Shown here one piece after another: positions 59,670 to 64,000 of a stretch of DNA of 64,000 nucleotides. How positions within the stretch are numbered: the first letter of the stretch is position 1; each line of letters opens with the position of its first letter. Source of the stretch: an uncultured Endozoicomonas sp. (GTDB lineage: Bacteria; Pseudomonadota; Gammaproteobacteria; Pseudomonadales; Endozoicomonadaceae); contig NZ_CANMAO010000019.1 in NCBI RefSeq assembly GCF_947495845.1, positions 23,455-87,454 of the forward strand, written 5' to 3'. The translations under genes and the position numbers were made by a program. The notes beneath the pieces are model-generated. The model saw only the letters and a program-made list of their open reading frames with translations, had not been told where the DNA came from and searched no databases.

Positions 59670-60911
59670 ATGGATCAGTCTACCCAAAAAAATAACATAG
59701 CGAAGCATGACTTCGATGTTCTGATTATCGGTGCCGGGCTGGTGGGCGCCAGCCTTGCCTGCGCCCTTGAAAAGCTGGTGCTCGATCAGGGATTAAAAGT
59801 AGCGCTGGTGGAGCCCCACGACCTGCAACAATCCAGAGATATTCCTCCCAGTTTTGATGCCCGTGCCTCAGCTCTTTCCTGGGGTACTCGATGTATTTAT
59901 GATCAGTTGAACCTTTGGTCATCGCTGGCATCTCAGGCTCAACCCATTGAGCAAGTGCATGTGTCGGATCGAGGAAGTTTTGGTGTTACGCGCCTGCGTG
60001 CTAATGATGAAGGGCTGCCTGCTCTGGGTTATGTGGTCAAAAATCATGTTCTGGGGGATGTGTTGCTTGACCGCCTTCGGGATTATCAGAAACAGAATAT
60101 TATCACCCTGTTCAGCCCGGATACTGTGACCGCTTTAAAACCAGTTGCTGGTGGCATGAAGATTACTCTGGAATCTTCAGAGATCACCGCATCACTGGTG
60201 GTGCTGGCAGATGGCGGCCGTTCCGGGCTAATGGAACAACTGGGCATCAGCCAGGCAGTAACGGAATATCAACAGCACGGAGTGATCGCTAACATCGCTC
60301 TGGATCGTCCCCATAGAGGGGTTGCCTGGGAACGTTTTGCAGGGAAAGGCCCAATGGCTCTGCTACCTCTAACTGCAGATGAGCAGTTCGAACATCGTGT
60401 TGGGCTGGTGTGGACGGTACCTGACAATGAGTTTGAAGAAATCCATGGTTTATCGGATCAGGCATTTCTCGATGTGTTGCAGGCGCGATTTGGTTACCGG
60501 GCGAGTCGTTTTATTGCCGTTGGTAAGCGAGACAGTTACCCACTCACCATGAAAATGGCCAGTGAACAGGTCAGGCCCGGGCTGGTGGTTTTAGGTAATG
60601 CTGCTCACGCTATTCACCCTATTGCCGGTCAGGGTTATAACCTTTCTATTCGAGATACCATGGCGCTGGCGGATAATATCGCCGCTTCATTCAAGGCAGG
60701 CATTTCTGTAGGCAATCTCAACAGCTTAATGCGCTATCAGCAACAGCAGCATGGTGATCAGGCACTGACCAGTCAGTTCTGCAACGGATTGGTGCACCTG
60801 TTTTCCCGAACGGACAGAGCTTCGGTATTAGCCCGAAATCTTGGGTTGATCTCCCTGGATTATCTGCACCCCGTTAAATCCGGATTTACCCGCAAGGCCA
60901 TGGGGCTTTAA
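59670..60911 (+). CDS. ubiH: UbiH: 2-octaprenyl-6-methoxyphenol hydroxylase
   Basis: A 413-residue class A flavin monooxygenase of ubiquinone synthesis. FAD motif IIGAGLVGASLACALE (about 19-34), the middle VVLADGGRSG motif, and GNAAHAIHPIAGQGYNLSIRD (about 309-329) which binds the FAD ribose and phosphate. It hydroxylates the aromatic ring (C4 in the E. coli scheme). Follows the UPF0149 gene by 20 bases and precedes ubiI. Confidence 0.92.
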   Translation: MDQSTQKNNIAKHDFDVLIIGAGLVGASLACALEKLVLDQGLKVALVEPHDLQQSRDIPPSFDARASALSWGTRCIYDQLNLWSSLASQAQPIEQVHVSDRGSFGVTRLRANDEGLPALGYVVKNHVLGDVLLDRLRDYQKQNIITLFSPDTVTALKPVAGGMKITLESSEITASLVVLADGGRSGLMEQLGISQAVTEYQQHGVIANIALDRPHRGVAWERFAGKGPMALLPLTADEQFEHRVGLVWTVPDNEFEEIHGLSDQAFLDVLQARFGYRASRFIAVGKRDSYPLTMKMASEQVRPGLVVLGNAAHAIHPIAGQGYNLSIRDTMALADNIAASFKAGISVGNLNSLMRYQQQQHGDQALTSQFCNGLVHLFSRTDRASVLARNLGLISLDYLHPVKSGFTRKAMGL

Positions 60912-60940
60912 CAATAGAGCAGGAATAAGAGAGCAGGAAA

Positions 60941-62137
60941 ATGCAGACATTTGACGTCATTATTGTCGGCGGAGGCATGGTTGGAGCCTCTCTTGCCTTG
61001 GCTCTGGATAATTCTGGCCTTCAGATTGCCCTGATTGATCAGCAATCTTTGCAGCCCGAACGCCTATCTCACGAGAGCCCTTGGGAGCCGAGAGTCAGTG
61101 CACTCACAGAAACATCGATACAGTTTTTTCGACAGCTTAATGCCTGGGAAGCCATGGTGGCTCAACGGGTTTGCCCTTACAACTATATGGATGTGTGGGA
61201 TGGGGAGGGAACAGGTAGTATCCAGTTTGATGCTTCGTCACTCACTCAGGATAGCCTTGGGTATATTGTGGAAAACAAGGTTATTCGCAATGGTCTTCTT
61301 CAGCAGCTAAGTGATTCGGGCATTCACTGTTTTGAGCAGCAACCTCGTCTTGAATATCAATTATCAGGGCAGGGTGGTTCTGTCACATTGGTTGATGGTC
61401 TAACTCTGCAGGCACCCTTATTGGTTGCAGCCGATGGTGCTGAATCGCACTTACGTCGTTTGTCGGGTATTCCCGGTAATCAGAAAGATTATAAACATCA
61501 CGCCATCGTGACGACGGTAGAAACAGAGCTCGATCATAGCAATACCGCTCGGCAGGTTTTTCTGGACACCGGGCCTCTGGCGTTTTTGCCATTACCGGAC
61601 CGAGAGGGTAAGCACTATTGTTCCATCGTCTGGTCATTGATTCCCTCAGCAGCCGATCGTATTGAACAACTGAATGACGAAGGTTTCTGCCAGGAGTTGC
61701 AACGTGCTTTTGAAAGCCGCCTTGGTAAAGTGCTTTGTGCTGATCAACGATTACGCTTCCCTCTGCGACAACGGCATGCCCGGCAGTATCATCGCCAGGG
61801 GGTTGTGCTGGTGGGTGATGCCGCCCACACCATCCATCCACTGGCAGGGCAAGGCGTCAATCTTGGGCTAATGGATGCCATGGTGCTGGCGGAAGAAATT
61901 ACCCGTGCAGTTCACCGTGAGGATGATTGGTTTGCGGCTCATATCCTTGATCGCTACCAGCGTCGACGTAAAGCGCCCAATACATCCATGATGGCTGCCA
62001 TGAGTGGCTTCCAAAATTTGTTTGGCAGTGATGATATTGGTGTGCGCTGGCTGAGAAATACTGGGTTGAAAGTGACGAATCGGTTGCCGGTTCTGAAATC
62101 GCTGTTAATCCAGCAGGCCAACGGCTTGGGTCGTTAA
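60941..62137 (+). CDS. ubiI: UbiI/VisC-like ubiquinone hydroxylase
   Basis: A 398-residue flavin monooxygenase paralogous to UbiH: IIVGGGMVGASLALALD near the start, AADGAESHLRR in the middle and LVGDAAHTIHPLAGQGVNLGLMD near 290-312. UbiI hydroxylates C5 of the ring in E. coli. Third gene of the ygfB-ubiH-ubiI operon. Assigned to UbiI rather than UbiF/UbiM by its position after ubiH; overall similarity agrees. Confidence 0.9.
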   Translation: MQTFDVIIVGGGMVGASLALALDNSGLQIALIDQQSLQPERLSHESPWEPRVSALTETSIQFFRQLNAWEAMVAQRVCPYNYMDVWDGEGTGSIQFDASSLTQDSLGYIVENKVIRNGLLQQLSDSGIHCFEQQPRLEYQLSGQGGSVTLVDGLTLQAPLLVAADGAESHLRRLSGIPGNQKDYKHHAIVTTVETELDHSNTARQVFLDTGPLAFLPLPDREGKHYCSIVWSLIPSAADRIEQLNDEGFCQELQRAFESRLGKVLCADQRLRFPLRQRHARQYHRQGVVLVGDAAHTIHPLAGQGVNLGLMDAMVLAEEITRAVHREDDWFAAHILDRYQRRRKAPNTSMMAAMSGFQNLFGSDDIGVRWLRNTGLKVTNRLPVLKSLLIQQANGLGR

Positions 62138-62318
62138 CCTTTCCTGAAGTGCTTTCTTGAAGTGCTTTTTTGATGCTGGGCTCAACGTCCAGCTTTCTGA
62201 TTTTATTATAAAAATCTTCTACTTCTGCATGGCTCAAAAATAAAACTGAACTATATTTACCCAGTTCCGTCAAAACTGAACTGAATAAAAAATCATCAGT
62301 TTTTGAAATGGAGAAATT

Positions 62319-63125
62319 ATGCAAAAGTATCTATTGGCAGGTGCCGTTCCTCTTATTGCCATCCTGGTTATGCTGCAGGGCTGTGATAAACCGTCTGATT
62401 GTCCTGATATATCTGAAGTGGTGCTAGAAGATCTGCAAAGTGTTGATAAGGGCATCGAGTCGTACAGCTGCACGAGCCCTTCCAAAACAGGTGTTCTTGA
62501 ACTGACTTGGTGTAAAGCCCAGAAGCAATTCGAGTCTCAGCACGGCTCCGCAAACTCTGATGAGTTTGTCGTTTTCTTGAAAGGCTTCCGTGATGGTTAT
62601 GCTCAGGCCAGTGATGGTGCTGACAGCCGGGTAAACCTGTTTGAGATAAGCGATCAGTCTGAGCCTCTGTATGACAGTGGCTATAAAGAAGGTTATATCA
62701 ATGTTCTGGATGCCATGGGTATTTCAGAATTCAACTGCAGCACTCAAGATATGGCCAGTGAGTACCGAGATCGTTGGTGCGAAGCGTCTGTTGCGTTTCA
62801 GCAGGAGCATATCGGCATCGACAACAACCCCATAGTAAAAAGCCGCTTCATTGATGGCTACATGGCAGGTGGGCGTGTTGCTCTGACAGTGCCTACCTCT
62901 ATGGAAGCATTTTTTGGTGGTGAAGCACCACAGGGTAAGCAACCGGCCATTGTTCAGCCCACCGATGACATTGAGCCTGTCGCAGCGGCATTTAACCGAG
63001 GCTTCGATGTAGGTTATAAAGCCATGATTGATAGCATTCGTGACTCAATCAACCAGGTTATGCAGCAAATGCAGATTCCTGAAAACTTTGAAATGCCTGA
63101 AGGTATGATGATGCCAGGGCAATAA
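62319..63125 (+). CDS. Lipoprotein with duplicated WC/GY repeat modules
   Basis: A 268-residue protein with a lipobox (LQGC, lipidated C22). The mature part shows an A-B-A-B pattern: A = W-C-[KE]-A...F...H...[KR]-[GR]-F-x-D-G-Y (about 64-95 and 147-182), B = [YF]-x-[SR]-G-[YF]-x-x-G-Y (about 116-130 and 223-236). I do not recognise the family. It lies alone between the ubi genes and the zap genes. It is probably attached to the outer membrane. Confidence 0.75.
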   Translation: MQKYLLAGAVPLIAILVMLQGCDKPSDCPDISEVVLEDLQSVDKGIESYSCTSPSKTGVLELTWCKAQKQFESQHGSANSDEFVVFLKGFRDGYAQASDGADSRVNLFEISDQSEPLYDSGYKEGYINVLDAMGISEFNCSTQDMASEYRDRWCEASVAFQQEHIGIDNNPIVKSRFIDGYMAGGRVALTVPTSMEAFFGGEAPQGKQPAIVQPTDDIEPVAAAFNRGFDVGYKAMIDSIRDSINQVMQQMQIPENFEMPEGMMMPGQ

Positions 63126-63365
63126 GCTATTGGTTCTCTGCTTCAGCTGATCATGAATAACGGTGCTGCTATTGTGGGCATCGTTATTCAGGACTCTGCG
63201 ATCACCCAAATACAACCAACTTCGAGCCCTATTGCGTTTATAAACAGTACTCTCATTTTTCTTATTTGAAATAATTAAAAAGAAAATCTTGTCAACCAGT
63301 AAATCGTTGTTCTGAGATTCTCCAGAGGCTATAGTAACCCTAAGAACCGAACACTCAGGGAAGCT

Positions 63366-63575
63366 ATGAACGAGCCTGACTTCAACGTACTCGACCGAAA
63401 GATCAACTACTTACTTGAGCTTTGTGAGAGATTGACGTTAGAAAACAGGCAGCTTCGTCAGCAGGAGCTCTCCTGGAAATCCGAGAAAGCCAAGTTAATG
63501 GAAAACAACGACATTGCTCGTAACAAGGTAGAGTTAATGATTCAGCGCCTCCGCTCTCTGGAGCTTGAATCATGA
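63366..63575 (+). CDS. ZapB-like small coiled-coil protein (TIGR02449 type)
   Basis: A 69-residue coiled coil (about 10-66: LDRKINYLLELCERLTLEN...). It overlaps zapA by four bases and occupies the position where gammaproteobacteria of this type carry the TIGR02449/ZapB-like gene. Presumed role is bridging of the Z-ring. GGGAAG lies 2-3 bases before the ATG. Confidence 0.85.
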   Translation: MNEPDFNVLDRKINYLLELCERLTLENRQLRQQELSWKSEKAKLMENNDIARNKVELMIQRLRSLELES

Positions 63576-63877
63576 CAGATAAATCATCGATCACCTCTGT
63601 CTATATTCTGGATAAAGAATACCGTGTTGCCTGCCCCGAAGACGATCAGGATGCATTGCATATTGCTGCCCGTTATTTGAACAGTAAGATGCAGGAAATT
63701 CGTACGTCCGGGAAAGTTGTTGGTGTCGAGCGCATTGCGGTGATGGCTGCATTGAACATCAGCTATGAACTGTTGCAGAGTAAACACCAGACCGAAAATG
63801 AAAAACTGGATACCCACGAGCACATCAATCAGCTACTGGGTAAGCTAGATAAAGCGCTTGCGTCTGAAGGGCAGTAA
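63572..63877 (+). CDS. zapA: ZapA: Z-ring-associated protein
   Basis: A 101-residue cell division protein that crosslinks FtsZ filaments. The N-terminal ILDKEYRVACPEDDQDALHIAARYLNSKM and the central VGVERIAVMAALNISYELLQ are characteristic, followed by a short coiled coil. Overlaps the ZapB-like gene by four bases. In gammaproteobacteria the 6S RNA gene usually follows. Confidence 0.93.
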   Translation: MTDKSSITSVYILDKEYRVACPEDDQDALHIAARYLNSKMQEIRTSGKVVGVERIAVMAALNISYELLQSKHQTENEKLDTHEHINQLLGKLDKALASEGQ

Positions 63878-64000
63878 GGTCATAACCTTTATTGTTTTTT
63901 TACGACACTGCTTATCAGAAAAACCTGAATTCAAGTCATTAGTGCATAACCCATGACTTTTCTTGCATCCATTCCTGTTAACTCTTTGAATGCCTCGTAT

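Noticed and set aside
61899..62324. 141-residue minus-strand frame overlapping the end of ubiI
   Set aside because: The first 60 residues outside ubiI look protein-like, but the remainder is antisense to ubiI and there is no clear ribosome site. At best a remnant.
1..64000. CRISPR array, intact transposase, integrase or phage gene
   Set aside because: No regularly spaced direct repeats and no recognisable recombinase among the protein-coding frames; the repeats seen are short palindromic elements.

Overview
The window reads as ordinary chromosome of a marine, probably host-associated gammaproteobacterium. The gene content (zapA/zapB-like genes at the edge, ygfB-ubiH-ubiI, panBC, pcnB-folK, mdlAB, dbpA, an RpoE/ChrR lipid-stress operon), many short palindromic repeat elements, and several serine/asparagine-rich orphan proteins that look like effectors are what I would expect from the Endozoicomonadaceae (Oceanospirillales). 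That placement is an inference from content, not a measured phylogeny.

Layout. 1-2.1 kb: the 5' part of a membrane protein gene and an orphan coiled-coil protein. 2.3-7.0 kb: a cystine-type symporter translationally coupled to a CoA-disulfide-reductase-like flavoprotein, a nested palindromic element, and a VcINDY-type dicarboxylate/sodium symporter. 7.0-10.6 kb: a TPP-riboswitch operon thiD-thiZ-thiX-thiY for pyrimidine salvage to thiamine. 10.7-17.1 kb: an ECF sigma factor/ChrR anti-sigma pair divergent from a five-gene envelope-lipid operon (FAD oxidoreductase, DUF1365, cyclopropane fatty acid synthase, DUF3833 lipoprotein, SDR); both arms carry matching ECF-type promoters. 17.3-22.8 kb: rmuC, an EamA exporter, a LysR/VOC pair and an SDR. 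22.8-28.1 kb: a 168-bp MITE-like element, tRNA-Ser(GGA), and two identical tRNA-Arg(ACG) genes bracketing a small secreted protein, dcuB and a GH5 glycosidase with an inserted ricin-type lectin domain. 28.1-35.4 kb: mdlAB-like ABC exporter, Mpo1-like protein, POT peptide transporter and chromate transporter. 35.7-44.3 kb: a seven-gene Liv-type ABC importer operon with two acyl/aryl-CoA ligase family members, preceded by a perfect inverted-repeat operator candidate. 44.4-47.2 kb: a two-component system divergent from a His/Gly/Lys-rich secreted protein. 47.2-56.8 kb: three orphan effector-like genes (including a divergent ABC1/UbiB-fold kinase) interspersed with dbpA, a second DASS symporter, elbB, pcnB and folK. 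56.9-64 kb: panBC, DUF2835, ygfB, ubiH, ubiI, a repeat-containing lipoprotein, a ZapB-like coiled coil and zapA.

How it fits together: much of the window is import and processing of small carbon/sulfur compounds (cystine, C4-dicarboxylates by two DASS paralogs and Dcu, peptides, an aromatic or branched acid imported by Liv components and activated by CoA ligases), plus membrane-lipid stress defence (ECF/ChrR with Cfa) and quinone synthesis. The accessory layer consists of palindromic elements sitting at gene ends, the segment between the duplicated tRNA-Arg genes, and orphan proteins with no visible export signal peptide that could be delivered into a host. No CRISPR array, prophage or intact transposase was seen.
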